Both the position numbers and the translations under genes were made by a program. Below, piece by piece: positions 16,231-25,990 of a stretch of 64,000 nucleotides of DNA. The notes under the pieces were generated by a model. The model was not told the DNA's origin. It did not search any database and saw nothing but the letters and a program-made list of their open reading frames with translations. The stretch lies in contig CANNHN010000005.1 in assembly GCA_947504725.1 (NCBI GenBank), positions 101,704-165,703 of the forward strand, in the 5' to 3' direction. The stretch is from Bacteroidota bacterium (lineage in GTDB: Bacteria; Bacteroidota; Bacteroidia; 2-12-FULL-35-15). Every line of letters starts with the position of its first letter. Position 1 is the first letter of the stretch.

Positions 16231-18699
16231 TTAAAATTTAAAATTCCAAGTTACAGATGGTAAAATTGGAAATAGATAAACTTGTTTTGCTTTAATTTTC
16301 AAGTTTCCTTGTGTTGCACTTCCTTCATTCGCAAAATATAAAATATAAGGATTGTGTCTGTTGTATACATTGAAAACGCTAAAGTTCCAGCTAGATTCGT
16401 AGTTTTTAAAATATTTATTTGGCAATTTTACTTCTTCAATAGCTATTCCTTTTCTTTTACTAACACGATTTTTTCGTCTTTCGATATGTTTTATTTTATC
16501 GGGAGTAAATGTGGCTGAAATATCTAAACGGTGGTATGCTGGCATGCGGAAAGCATTTCTGTCGCTATAATCATACGTAATGTTTCCATCAATTACATAG
16601 TATGAAGTTGGTATTGTGATTGCATTTCCGGTTCCGTATACAAAAATTGTAGCAAAAGTCCATTTTTTATTTAGATCATAACTCAATACAACTGAAGCAT
16701 CGTTTCTTCTATCGTATTTAGCATAAAATTCTTTTCCTCTGTTTAAATCTGGGAACGTACGTTTAGTATATGAAAGTGTATATCCTATCCAACCGTTAAA
16801 TTTTCCTACTCTCTTTTTTACAAACAATTCAATTCCGTAAGCTTCACCTTTTCCAAATACAAATTGATTGTCTGCATTGTCGCCAATTCCACCACCAGGA
16901 AGTGAGCCATCTGCATATTCAATCTGATTTTGCAAATCTTTATAATAAATCTCTACAGAAGTTTCATAGGCATTGTCTTTGAAATTTCTAAAATATCCCA
17001 AAGAATATTGATTACCTTTTTGTGGTTTCACTAATTCAGAAGAAGGAACCCATGTATCAATTGGCAATGTAACTGCTGATAATGATGCAAGGTGAATGTA
17101 TTGCAAGTTATAAGTATAAGAAGCTTTTATGGAAGATTTTGTATTGATAGAATAACGAGCATTCAAGCGTGGTTCAGGTCCGCCATAACTGGCAACTTTT
17201 TTATTTGGACCGGTATAAATTGTTGAAGCAGTTTGTCCAGTAATTGGATCTTTTACATATCTTTCAAATGGACCGATTTGCATAAATGTGGAGTAACGCA
17301 ATCCAACATGAATTTTAAAATTGTCTGTTACATCAAAGTCGTCAGAAACATAAACGGCCATATCATGAGCGCGCATTTTTCTTGCTCCACCTAAGTCGAA
17401 TTCAGTATCACCTTGTTTTGCAGAAGCACCCATTGGTGTGAAGGTGTGGAAAATGTAGTTTACACCGAACTTCACTTCATGGCGAATTGTAGGGAAATAT
17501 CCGAAATCTACTTTTGCATTCCAATCACTAATCCCTGAAAATAATTTTAGTTCGAATCCACTTTGTTCAGCTGAGAATGTAAATTTATAATCACTATAAA
17601 TAGCGGAAACATTCATGAATAATTTATTGCTAAATAAGTGATTCCATCTTACCACTCCTGTTGAATTACCCCAAGCAACGCCAAGTTTGAATCCAGCATC
17701 TTTGTCTTGAAACGTCATAATGTCTCGACCGAAATATCCGCTAGCAAAAATTCTATCTTTATCGGATATGCGATAATTGACTTTTGCATTGAAGTCGTAA
17801 AAATAAACGCCAGAATTTTTTAGTGGAGAATCTGGTTTAGCAAATGGACGAGCTAAAACATCTAAATACGTTCTACGAGCAGAAACGATGAAGGATCCTG
17901 TATCTTTTTTTATTGGACCTTCAATAGTTAATCGAGAAGAAATCAAACCAATTCCACCTGAAGCATGATAGGTTTTGTTATTACCTTCTTTCATAGAAAT
18001 ATCTAATACAGATGCAAGTCGACCACCATATTGAGCTGGCATTCCACCTTTTACAAGGTTGATGCTTTTAACAGCATCGCCATTAAAAACAGAAAAGAAT
18101 CCCAATAAGTGAGATGCATTGTAAACAACAGCTTCATCTAATAAAATTAAATTTTGATCGGGGCCACCACCTCGAACATAAAATCCTGAGTTACCATCTC
18201 CACTTGATTTCACACCCGGCAAAAGTTGAATTGTTTTTAAAATATCAACTTCACCTAAAAATGCTGGAAGTTTTTTGATCTCTTCCATATCTAGTTTGAT
18301 TGCACCAACTGTAGTACTAGAAACATTTTTGTCTACTCTGTCGGAAGTTACTTCTACTTCTTTTACATTTATGGCAGAAGGTTTTAGTTCAATATTTAAT
18401 CGAATGTCTTTATCAAGTGTGATTTTTTCTACGAAATCAGCATATCCTACATAGGAACTAATAAGTGTGTAAGTTCCTTTCTCAACCGTGATGGAAAAAA
18501 AGCCATATTGATTGGTGTTTCCCCCTTTTAAAAGTTCTTTAATGTATACGTTTGCTCCAATACTATATTCGCCATTAGATGCATCTTTTACATAACCGCT
18601 AATCGTATATTTTTGTTTCTCTTGTGCGTTTGATTTTAATGCAAATGCAATAAAAAGTATGGAGAGGAATAATGTTTTGAGGGATATAAAAATTCTCAT
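16231..18699 (-). CDS. TonB-dependent outer-membrane receptor with carboxypeptidase-regulatory-like N-terminal domain
   Basis: An 822-residue protein with a signal peptide (about 1-25) and a CarboxypepD_reg-like beta domain (about 30-115, KYTISGYVKDASNGEYSIGA). The plug domain (about 140-240) contains FYVRGGGPDQNLILLDEAVV and GGMPAQYGGRLASVLDI. A 22-stranded barrel region follows to an aromatic C-terminus (SVTWNFKF). It imports a ligand through the outer membrane using TonB energy. No SusD partner is present, and a DUF4249 lipoprotein follows instead. Ligand unknown. Confidence 0.93.
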   Translation of the reverse strand: MRIFISLKTLFLSILFIAFALKSNAQEKQKYTISGYVKDASNGEYSIGANVYIKELLKGGNTNQYGFFSITVEKGTYTLISSYVGYADFVEKITLDKDIRLNIELKPSAINVKEVEVTSDRVDKNVSSTTVGAIKLDMEEIKKLPAFLGEVDILKTIQLLPGVKSSGDGNSGFYVRGGGPDQNLILLDEAVVYNASHLLGFFSVFNGDAVKSINLVKGGMPAQYGGRLASVLDISMKEGNNKTYHASGGIGLISSRLTIEGPIKKDTGSFIVSARRTYLDVLARPFAKPDSPLKNSGVYFYDFNAKVNYRISDKDRIFASGYFGRDIMTFQDKDAGFKLGVAWGNSTGVVRWNHLFSNKLFMNVSAIYSDYKFTFSAEQSGFELKLFSGISDWNAKVDFGYFPTIRHEVKFGVNYIFHTFTPMGASAKQGDTEFDLGGARKMRAHDMAVYVSDDFDVTDNFKIHVGLRYSTFMQIGPFERYVKDPITGQTASTIYTGPNKKVASYGGPEPRLNARYSINTKSSIKASYTYNLQYIHLASLSAVTLPIDTWVPSSELVKPQKGNQYSLGYFRNFKDNAYETSVEIYYKDLQNQIEYADGSLPGGGIGDNADNQFVFGKGEAYGIELFVKKRVGKFNGWIGYTLSYTKRTFPDLNRGKEFYAKYDRRNDASVVLSYDLNKKWTFATIFVYGTGNAITIPTSYYVIDGNITYDYSDRNAFRMPAYHRLDISATFTPDKIKHIERRKNRVSKRKGIAIEEVKLPNKYFKNYESSWNFSVFNVYNRHNPYILYFANEGSATQGNLKIKAKQVYLFPILPSVTWNFKF

Positions 18700-18891
18700 A
18701 AAAAATCAACTAATTTAATTTGAATTATGACGTATGAAACGCACAAAAGTTTACTTTAAAATTAAACAATTAAGATCAAGTGATGTTCTAGGATTGCTAA
18801 TTTTCGGGTACAAAACTATGGAAACATTTTTTGATTTCAAAGTTTCCGGGCAAATATTTTTAGTCTTTTAATTTTCCGATATTGCACTAAA

Positions 18892-20235
18892 ATGAGACAT
18901 AAATCACTTCCATTTAGTAAACAATTGGCCTATTCCTTCGGAATGATGGGCTGGAGTGTGATGGTCAACCTTATAAGTGTCATTCTCATCTATTTATACT
19001 TGCCACCTTCTGATAGTGGATTACCCAATTTAATTACCCAGGTAGCTGTTTTTGGAATATTTAACGTGATTGCCATTATTACCACCAGCGGAAGATTGAT
19101 TGACGCCATTTACGATCCATTTATTGCTCAATTTAGTGATAGCAGTAAAAATCCAAAAGGAAGAAGAATTCCCATAATGAAATGGGCCATTATTCCATCC
19201 TTTGTTTTCTGTTTCTTGATTTTTTATCCTTTAAAGCAGGAGGAGAGCACAATGAATATCGTTTGGCTGGTTATTATGCTGATTGGCTTTTATGTTTCGT
19301 CCACTACTTATATTATACCTTATAACGCCTTGTTACCCGAATTGGCTCCAACTTCCGAAGACAAGGTTAAGCTTGCTACATGGCAGTCGATTGGTTACGT
19401 GTTTGGAATTGCGATTGCATCCAATGCATTTAATCTAACAGATTTTTTGCAAACTTCATTTGGAATTGAATCTAGAATAATGGCTCTTCAAATTTCGATT
19501 TTGATCATGTGTTTGCTAGCTGCGATATTTATGTCGATAACTGTTTTTGCTATTGATGAAAAAAAATATTGTGTAAGTAAACCGCATTCTGTTCCATTAA
19601 AACAAGCGTTAATAGAAACGTTGAGTAATAAGCGTTTTTTATTATTCATTGTAGCTGATTTTTCTTACTTTATTGCTGTTACAATAATCACTTCTGGATT
19701 ACTTTATTTTGTAACCGTGTTGCTGCAGTTGCCAGAAACACTTGGGAATAAGCTTATGATAACGATGGTGCTTGTGTCGTTTATCTTTTATCCAATTGTA
19801 AATTACTTTTCTAAAAAAATTGGTAAAAAAGTAATTGTGATTGTTTCTTTCCTTTTGCTTTCTATGGTTTTTTTAGGAATTTATTTTTTAGGGAAAGGAA
19901 ATGTAAATCCTGAGCTACAAATTTATTCATTAATTATTTTAGCGGCTATTCCTTTGGCTTCGTTAAATATTTTACCGAATGCAATCTTAGCTGAAATTAT
20001 AGAAAAAGACACCTTGGATACAAACACTAACAAAGAAGGAATTTATTTTGCAGTTAGATACTTTTTTGTGAAGATTGCTCAAACCTTCGGAATTGCTTTG
20101 TTTGCAATGTTTTTGCTGTACGGGAAAGATGTAGGAAATGATTTTGGAATTCGCCTAACAGGAATATTAGGATTTGTATTGTGCTTGTTAGCAGCAATAA
20201 TATTTACACGTTTTAAAGAGTTGAAAAAGAGATGA
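18892..20235 (+). CDS. MFS transporter, GPH (glycoside-pentoside-hexuronide:cation symporter) type
   Basis: A 447-residue protein with about twelve hydrophobic helices. The N-terminal LPFSKQLAYSFGMMGWSVMV and the loop DAIYDPFIAQFSDSSKNPKGRRIP match the GPH/MFS_2 signature (D-P-x-x-G/A-x-x-S-D, then GRR). It probably imports a sugar or related solute with a cation. No sugar-utilisation genes are adjacent, so the substrate is not inferable. It is divergent from the TonB receptor (192 bp apart) and convergent with the lipid cluster. Confidence 0.85.
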   Translation: MRHKSLPFSKQLAYSFGMMGWSVMVNLISVILIYLYLPPSDSGLPNLITQVAVFGIFNVIAIITTSGRLIDAIYDPFIAQFSDSSKNPKGRRIPIMKWAIIPSFVFCFLIFYPLKQEESTMNIVWLVIMLIGFYVSSTTYIIPYNALLPELAPTSEDKVKLATWQSIGYVFGIAIASNAFNLTDFLQTSFGIESRIMALQISILIMCLLAAIFMSITVFAIDEKKYCVSKPHSVPLKQALIETLSNKRFLLFIVADFSYFIAVTIITSGLLYFVTVLLQLPETLGNKLMITMVLVSFIFYPIVNYFSKKIGKKVIVIVSFLLLSMVFLGIYFLGKGNVNPELQIYSLIILAAIPLASLNILPNAILAEIIEKDTLDTNTNKEGIYFAVRYFFVKIAQTFGIALFAMFLLYGKDVGNDFGIRLTGILGFVLCLLAAIIFTRFKELKKR

Positions 20236-20257
20236 TGGCGATTCTATTCGTGAATTT

Positions 20258-20396
20258 TTAACACATAGACACATAGTTTTATTTTTTTGCTGTGTAAATA
20301 GTAGATAGCTGAAGCAAGCTTCAGACATAGAGATCTCTCTGTGAAAAAATTTATTTTTCTATCCTATCTTCCTTTTCTTTGTATCTATGTGTTTAA
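20258..20396. repeat. CACATAG-family inverted-repeat element, copy 2
   Basis: A 139-bp element with ends TTAACACATAGACACATAG and the complement of TTAAACACATAGATAC, and an inner 12-mer GAAGCAAGCTTC at 20311-20322, identical to copy 1. It also shares a TTTATTTTTCTATC stretch. It sits between the convergent 3' ends of the transporter and the lipid cluster. Confidence 0.85.
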
Positions 20397-20424
20397 TTTT
20401 TTTTCTTGGAAGAATGGGCTTATT

Positions 20425-21663
20425 CTATCGGTTAATATTATTCGGTCTCGAATAAACCATTTGCATTACATTGATGTTTCGCATTTCAAATGCAGCTTCG
20501 CAATAGCATAAATAGTAATTCCACTTGCGAATAAACTGTTCGTCAAATCCCAATTGTTTCACTTCCGCTAGATTTTGGTTGAACTGGTCTCTCCAAATAG
20601 CAAGGGTTTTTGCATAATGTAAACCCATGTCTTTTAAATCGACCATCGTTAAATTTCCAGTATTGTTAATGGCTGTATTTATAGCTGAAACAGATGGAAG
20701 TAGAGAGCCTGGGAAAATATGTTTCTGAATCCAATCAACACCACCGCGCAAACTATCGTAACGGGAATCCGGACAAGTAATTACTTGTAAGGCTAAAATC
20801 CCATCTTTTTTTAAAAGTTCGTTGCACTTTTTGAAATACACATCTAAAAATTTATGTCCGACAGCTTCTAGCATTTCAATGGAAACAATTTTATCGAATT
20901 CGCCTTCTAATAAACGGTAGTCTTTTAACACAACCGTGATTTTATCAGAAAGATTCTCTTTTTCGATTCGTTCGATTGCCAATTTAAATTGCTCTTCTGA
21001 GATGGTTGCTGTAGTTACTTTGCAACCGTATGTTTTTGCGATATGAATGGCATTTCCGCCCCAACCCGTTCCAATTTCTAACACATGGTCGCTTGGTTGT
21101 ATGTTCAACTGTTTACAAAGGCGATCATACTTTTCAACTTGTGCTTGCTGAAGATTCATGCCTTCTTCTTTAAAATAAGCAGAAGAGTATGTCATTGAAG
21201 GATCCAGAAACAGGGCGAAAAAATCATTGTTCAAATCGTAATGTTCTGAAATGTTTTTTCGTGAGCCATTAACGCTGTTTGCTCTTTTGAAATGATAAAT
21301 ATGGTTGAATATTTTTAAAATATTCAAAGTCAAATTTTGAACATTGCTCCCCGAAACTGTCGGAGCATTATCAATGTTAATGATGAACCATTTTATAACA
21401 TTCGTTATATTGTCTGTTTCCCATTGGACATCCATATAGGCTTCACCAAATCCAATATCGCCATATAAAACACATCGCTTGAAGTAATCATAATCTTTGA
21501 TTTCAATGTTAGCAACGATATTCCCTTCACCATTTCCCAATCGGATGATTTCGCCATCAGGCATAGTAATGTTAAGAGTTCCCATTTCCATTTTGGAAAA
21601 CAGACTCAAAATTACTTTTTCATAAAAACCACGTTTTGCTATTTTTACTAATACTCTTGACAT
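20425..21663 (-). CDS. Cyclopropane-fatty-acyl-phospholipid synthase family methyltransferase
   Basis: A 412-residue SAM-dependent enzyme of the CFA synthase family. The SAM motif is VLEIGTGWGGNAIHIAKTYG, followed by the family segments MTYSSAYF, VSIEMLEAVG and QKHIFPGSLLPS. These are the residues around the bicarbonate/active site in CFA synthase. It adds a methylene (or methyl) group across a cis double bond of membrane fatty acids. It is last in a seven-gene lipid cluster. A second, more distant paralogue is at 24884, suggesting the two act on different steps or substrates. Confidence 0.9.
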   Translation of the reverse strand: MSRVLVKIAKRGFYEKVILSLFSKMEMGTLNITMPDGEIIRLGNGEGNIVANIEIKDYDYFKRCVLYGDIGFGEAYMDVQWETDNITNVIKWFIINIDNAPTVSGSNVQNLTLNILKIFNHIYHFKRANSVNGSRKNISEHYDLNNDFFALFLDPSMTYSSAYFKEEGMNLQQAQVEKYDRLCKQLNIQPSDHVLEIGTGWGGNAIHIAKTYGCKVTTATISEEQFKLAIERIEKENLSDKITVVLKDYRLLEGEFDKIVSIEMLEAVGHKFLDVYFKKCNELLKKDGILALQVITCPDSRYDSLRGGVDWIQKHIFPGSLLPSVSAINTAINNTGNLTMVDLKDMGLHYAKTLAIWRDQFNQNLAEVKQLGFDEQFIRKWNYYLCYCEAAFEMRNINVMQMVYSRPNNINR

Positions 21664-21700
21664 AGTTGAGTGTCGATTTGTAAATTAAATGTACAAAAAA

Positions 21701-22492
21701 TTAATTCTTTCTACGATATACGTCTTTTTGCAAGTCTTGGTTTGCCGATTTTTTATGATACGGTATTTTCTTCAACCAAAGTTTAATAGCATTCCAATGT
21801 ATCAAAGAAATAATCTTTAATGTAAGAAACGGAAATCGTATACTGTACCAAAATAAATTTAGGTTGTTAATCGATTTCTTTACTCCTGTTAACGTACTAA
21901 TAAAAAAACGCTCTCCATTTTTATAATCATCAATTCGTATGTTTAATTTTTCATCCGGAATAACCAAGTTAAAATCAAAGTTTGTATCGTGATCTATAAA
22001 GGGAGAAACATAAAAATATTTAGTCGTATTCAAATGATAGTTGTTTTCAGTTAAATTTTCTTGGCCTAACAAAAATGGTTTCATCTCCCCAAATGTATTT
22101 CCAATCTCTGCAACAACGCAAAGGGGTGAATTGTTTTCGTCAAAGCAATAATAAAAGGAAACCGGGTTAAAATTGTAGCCCAAAATGTTTAAATTTGTAA
22201 GGAGCATTATTCGTCCTTTGCCAATAGTTACGCCATTCTGTGATAAGTAGAGTGAAATTTGTTCACGAATACTTTTAGATGTATCTGGATTCTCAATTGG
22301 TAATTGTAAATGCTCCTTGTCGCGTAAACTGAAAAAATTGAATTTGTTTTTGCTGAACATCCATAATTTTTTGGAAAGCATTTCCACTTCATCTAAATCA
22401 ATATAAAACATAAATACATTGTAGTTGAACCTGTGTTTTTTAGGTTGCAACCTGTGGTGCATTACGTTTGCTTTATACAGACAACTGTTCAT
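21701..22492 (-). CDS. DUF1365 family protein
   Basis: A 263-residue protein opening MNSCLYKANVMHHRLQPKKH and containing GYNFNPVSFYYCFD, the DUF1365 signatures. The family is almost always encoded beside an FAD-dependent oxidoreductase and a CFA synthase-like methyltransferase, as here: it starts immediately after the oxidoreductase stop (22493). Its biochemical function is not established. A role in unusual fatty-acid formation is inferred from context. Confidence 0.88.
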   Translation of the reverse strand: MNSCLYKANVMHHRLQPKKHRFNYNVFMFYIDLDEVEMLSKKLWMFSKNKFNFFSLRDKEHLQLPIENPDTSKSIREQISLYLSQNGVTIGKGRIMLLTNLNILGYNFNPVSFYYCFDENNSPLCVVAEIGNTFGEMKPFLLGQENLTENNYHLNTTKYFYVSPFIDHDTNFDFNLVIPDEKLNIRIDDYKNGERFFISTLTGVKKSINNLNLFWYSIRFPFLTLKIISLIHWNAIKLWLKKIPYHKKSANQDLQKDVYRRKN

Positions 22493-23737
22493 TTATAAGT
22501 TTTTACAAAGGTTAACAGCGCTTGCGTATGCGTCTTCGTGAAAGCCGTATTTAAAATAGCTTCCACAGAAATAAAATGGTCCGTTAATGTTTAATTTATG
22601 CAATTCCTCTTGCGCTTTCATTGTTGAAAGATCAAATAAAGGGTGTTCGTAGTCGATTTCCTGAATAATTTTCTTTTTATCAACGGAGTCGGGAATTGCA
22701 TTTATGGAGACAAAATAATTTTTCTTTTTGGAAACACCTTGTAAACTGTTCATCCAATATATTGTAGACGGAACTTGAAGACCATTTGTGTTTTCAATTC
22801 TATAATTCCAACTGCTCCAAGTTAGTTTTGTCTTTGGCATAATGGATTCATCTGTGTGAACTGTAGCGCTGTTTTTTTGATATTTAAATGGAGTTAATAA
22901 TCTTTGTTCATCAGCTGTTGGATTCTCCAAAAGTTTTAAGGTTTGGTCAGCATGACAAGCAAATATGACTTTGTCAAAAGAATGTGTTTTGCCATCTTGT
23001 GTGGTGACAATTGCTTTTCCATCTTCTGTTTTTACTTTCACCGCTCCGTTACTAACCTGAATCTTATCTTTAAACGGAGCAATTAATAATTTGCGGTACG
23101 ACTGACTGCCATTTTCTAACGTGTACCATTGGTGTTGTGTATTCAATCCTAAAAATCCATGATTCTTAAAAAAACGAACAAGTGTGACAATAGGAAAGTT
23201 CAGCATTTCTTCCATAGGAGTCGACCACACAGCTGAACTCATTGGAACAAGATATTTCCAAAGCATATCTTCTCCGTATTTTTTTTCTTGAATGTATTTT
23301 CCTAAGGAATAATTTTCATAAGTTGGATTGTCCAACACTTCAATGCTCTCTTTGTTGAAACGTGTAATCTGAGTGAGCATTTTAATGTAAGAAATATTAA
23401 ATATATTTTTTCGTTGAGCAAACAAACCATTTAATCCCGAACCACAATATTCCAAACCTGTTTGAGTGTGTTGTACACTAAAAGACATCTCCGTTTTTTT
23501 TATCGGAGCATTTATTTCTTTAAATAAATTACAGAGATTTGGATAGGTTTCAAAATTAAAAACCATAAACCCTGTATCCATATAAACGGGTCGGCCTTCT
23601 TCGTCAACAGTAACGGTATTGGTATGTCCGCCAATATAATTGTCTTGTTCAAAAATGGTTAAGTCGTATTTTTTATGAAGATGGTGTCCACACCCCATTC
23701 CCGCAATTCCGGTCCCTATGATTGCTAATTTTTCCAT
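22493..23737 (-). CDS. FAD-dependent oxidoreductase (amine-oxidase-like), fatty-acid cluster
   Basis: A 414-residue protein with the N-terminal dinucleotide fold KLAIIGTGIAGMGCGHHL, the following GGHTNTV and the C-terminal FAD motif FYFCGSYFKYGFHEDAYAS. This is the oxidoreductase type paired with DUF1365 and CFA-like enzymes in many bacteria. It could reduce or oxidise a fatty-acyl intermediate. One base overlaps the upstream hydrolase stop and there is no spacer to DUF1365, so translation is coupled. Cytosolic or membrane-surface location is likely, as there is no signal peptide. Confidence 0.88.
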   Translation of the reverse strand: MEKLAIIGTGIAGMGCGHHLHKKYDLTIFEQDNYIGGHTNTVTVDEEGRPVYMDTGFMVFNFETYPNLCNLFKEINAPIKKTEMSFSVQHTQTGLEYCGSGLNGLFAQRKNIFNISYIKMLTQITRFNKESIEVLDNPTYENYSLGKYIQEKKYGEDMLWKYLVPMSSAVWSTPMEEMLNFPIVTLVRFFKNHGFLGLNTQHQWYTLENGSQSYRKLLIAPFKDKIQVSNGAVKVKTEDGKAIVTTQDGKTHSFDKVIFACHADQTLKLLENPTADEQRLLTPFKYQKNSATVHTDESIMPKTKLTWSSWNYRIENTNGLQVPSTIYWMNSLQGVSKKKNYFVSINAIPDSVDKKKIIQEIDYEHPLFDLSTMKAQEELHKLNINGPFYFCGSYFKYGFHEDAYASAVNLCKNL

Positions 23738-24879
23738 TATTGTGTAATCACAGAATTTACAAAACGTTCTATTGTATAAGTAGTAATTTGTCCACTTGGG
23801 CCGCTGATATTAAAGTCGCAGCCATGTGTTGCCCAAGGTAAATCCAAAAAATAATTTGGAACTTTCTTTTCATTTAATTTTTGTTGCAAATGTTCGCTGT
23901 GAATAAAGCTAACCATACAATCGTGTTGACCATGAATTATTAATGTTGGAGTAGAAGTGCTATCGACAAATTCAACAGGCGAACTTAATTTATATTTTTC
24001 AGGAACATCTTTCACGCTTCCACCAACAAAATCGCCAAGAACTTTATCGGTGTCTAATACCCATTTGTTTCCTGGATGCTGCGCTCCCCAATACATATCA
24101 GCTGGAGCATAAATGGAAACAACACCTTTTATGTTTTTGTTGTTAAGTGTGTAAGCACTTAATAAAGCAATTTGTCCGCCAGCAGAACGACCAATTAAAA
24201 CAAAGTTGTTTGTGTCTACTTTTAATTCTTTGCAATTTTCAACGATGTAATTTATTGCATCTTTGGTATCTTCAATCGGAGCGGGATTGGTATACTCTGG
24301 TGCTTTTCTGTAATTGATAGAAGCCACATTGTAACCTCTATCTGCAAAATAACTATTTAGTTTTGGTAATTGCTGACTGTCTCCTTCTCTCCACGAACCA
24401 CCATGAATCACAACAATACAAGGTGCAACTTCATTTGTATTAGAAGGATAAAAATCGAACGATAATTGCAGGTCGTTTATTTTTTTATATGGAATACTTT
24501 TGTAGTCAACATTTTTATTGTCTATTCCTGTAAAAAGTGTAAAAAATGTAAAGGCCGTTTTTAATGGCTTTTTTAATTTACTATAATTTTTGTTGCTAAA
24601 GGTAGTTGCTAATGAGCCTTCAATTGCTGATGCACGATTGTATGCTCTTACAATTGTTGAACTGAAAATAATAAAAGAAATTAATGACAATGTAAGGGTT
24701 GGCAGTTTGAAAGAACTATACCAATAGCAAGATGCAGCGAGTAGGAGAGAAGCGAATATTAGTAGATGAGGAAACTCTGTTAACGCAACAGTAGTTCTCC
24801 ATAATAAATTTGTTGGCGCTTTAAAAACAACCAAGAGAGATATTAAAAATATAAGTACAGCAATTATTAATCTAATCAT
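23737..24879 (-). CDS. Membrane-anchored alpha/beta hydrolase
   Basis: A 380-residue protein with two or three N-terminal membrane helices (residues about 2-95). A carboxylesterase-like domain follows: oxyanion motif VVIHGGSWREGD, nucleophile elbow IGRSAGGQIALL, Asp in IHGQHDCMVS and His in ATHGCDF. It resembles acylglycerol/steryl esterases of the BD-FAE type. It lies 4 bp after one methyltransferase gene and overlaps the oxidoreductase gene by 1 bp, so it belongs to the lipid operon, where it could release or remodel acyl chains (inference). Confidence 0.85.
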   Translation of the reverse strand: MIRLIIAVLIFLISLLVVFKAPTNLLWRTTVALTEFPHLLIFASLLLAASCYWYSSFKLPTLTLSLISFIIFSSTIVRAYNRASAIEGSLATTFSNKNYSKLKKPLKTAFTFFTLFTGIDNKNVDYKSIPYKKINDLQLSFDFYPSNTNEVAPCIVVIHGGSWREGDSQQLPKLNSYFADRGYNVASINYRKAPEYTNPAPIEDTKDAINYIVENCKELKVDTNNFVLIGRSAGGQIALLSAYTLNNKNIKGVVSIYAPADMYWGAQHPGNKWVLDTDKVLGDFVGGSVKDVPEKYKLSSPVEFVDSTSTPTLIIHGQHDCMVSFIHSEHLQQKLNEKKVPNYFLDLPWATHGCDFNISGPSGQITTYTIERFVNSVITQ

Positions 24880-24883
24880 CTTT

Positions 24884-25912
24884 TTATTTTTTAGAAAATA
24901 AATAATGACTTACGATCCATTCTTCTCCTTTGTTGTATCCCCACAATTCGGCACAAGCCAAATAAAATATTCTCCAGTAAACCCACCATTTTACAGCTTG
25001 GTCTTTGCCATAAGTTTCTTCAAACAAAGGCATGATTTCCGTTTTGTGTTTATTCATGTTTTGTAACCACGCTTCGGATGTTTTGCTGTAATGCATTCCG
25101 CTTACATGCCAGTGTTGTTGAATTGAAAGATGTTCGTTGAAATACAAAAGCAAATCATCGCTTGGCATAATTCCACCTGTGAAAAAATATTTACTCATCC
25201 AGTCGGTTTCATCTACTACTTCAAATTTATATGCGAAATCTTTGTGCGTAAAAATATGAACGAATAATTTGCCATCAGGTTTTAAGCAGTCGGCTACTTT
25301 TTTCATCAATAGCTGATAGTTGCGCATGTGTTCAAACATTTCAACGGATACAACTCTGTCGAATGTTTTGTCAATGCTAAAATCGTTAATATTTACAGTG
25401 ACGACAGTAAGGTTATTGATTCCTCTTTGTTTGGCTTGTTCATCAATGTGTAATTTCTGAGTACGTGAATTGGATACAACTGTGAAATTACTTTTTGGAT
25501 ATTTTTTAGCCATGTAAAGCGAAAGAGAACCCCATCCACATCCAAATTCCAAAACATCTTGACCGTCTTTTAGCTCAGCACGATTGCAGGTAATCTCAAG
25601 CATGTCATCTTCGGAAGTGTCGATATCTGTTACTCCTTCTTTCCAATATCCACTACTATACTTTAAGTTCTTTCCTAAACAGTATTGATAAAACTTCGTT
25701 GGGACTTCGTAATGTTGTTCGTTGGCTTCTGTTGTATTGATTGCAATAGGAGAGCTTTTTAACTCTTCAATCAACTTCATCAAATGCGCCTGTTGTAATT
25801 CAACAGTTTCTTTTTTTTCCTGAAGTAAACGTTGTTTTAATAATTTACGTATCCCGATTCGAAGTAAGAAATCAGGAATACTGTTCTTTTCTAATAAGCT
25901 ATTGTACCACAT
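24884..25912 (-). CDS. CFA-synthase-like SAM-dependent methyltransferase (second paralogue)
   Basis: SAM-binding motif VLEFGCGWGSLSLYMAKKYP, then SVEMFEHMRNYQLLM and HIFTHKDFAYKF, which place it in the CFA-related class I methyltransferases. It is distant from the gene at 20425. I take the ATG at 25912 (MWYNSLLEKN). Upstream codons to 25939 are open but derive from an intergenic palindrome (25926-25990). It makes a 342-residue protein. With the desaturase and DUF1295 protein upstream it may methylate an unsaturated acyl chain. Confidence 0.85.
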   Translation of the reverse strand: MWYNSLLEKNSIPDFLLRIGIRKLLKQRLLQEKKETVELQQAHLMKLIEELKSSPIAINTTEANEQHYEVPTKFYQYCLGKNLKYSSGYWKEGVTDIDTSEDDMLEITCNRAELKDGQDVLEFGCGWGSLSLYMAKKYPKSNFTVVSNSRTQKLHIDEQAKQRGINNLTVVTVNINDFSIDKTFDRVVSVEMFEHMRNYQLLMKKVADCLKPDGKLFVHIFTHKDFAYKFEVVDETDWMSKYFFTGGIMPSDDLLLYFNEHLSIQQHWHVSGMHYSKTSEAWLQNMNKHKTEIMPLFEETYGKDQAVKWWVYWRIFYLACAELWGYNKGEEWIVSHYLFSKK

Positions 25913-25925
25913 AAATGAATGTATA

Positions 25926-25990
25926 ATGTAAGATGGCAAATGGAAGATGGAAGAGGAGATTTTACATCATACATCTTCCATCTTACATCA
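25926..25990. repeat. Intergenic imperfect palindrome (ATGTAAGATGG type)
   Basis: ATGTAAGATGGCAAATGGAA at the left faces CATCTTCCATCTTACAT at the right. It lies between the DUF1295 stop codon (25988) and the methyltransferase start (25912) and has extended the open frame of the latter. Confidence 0.75.
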
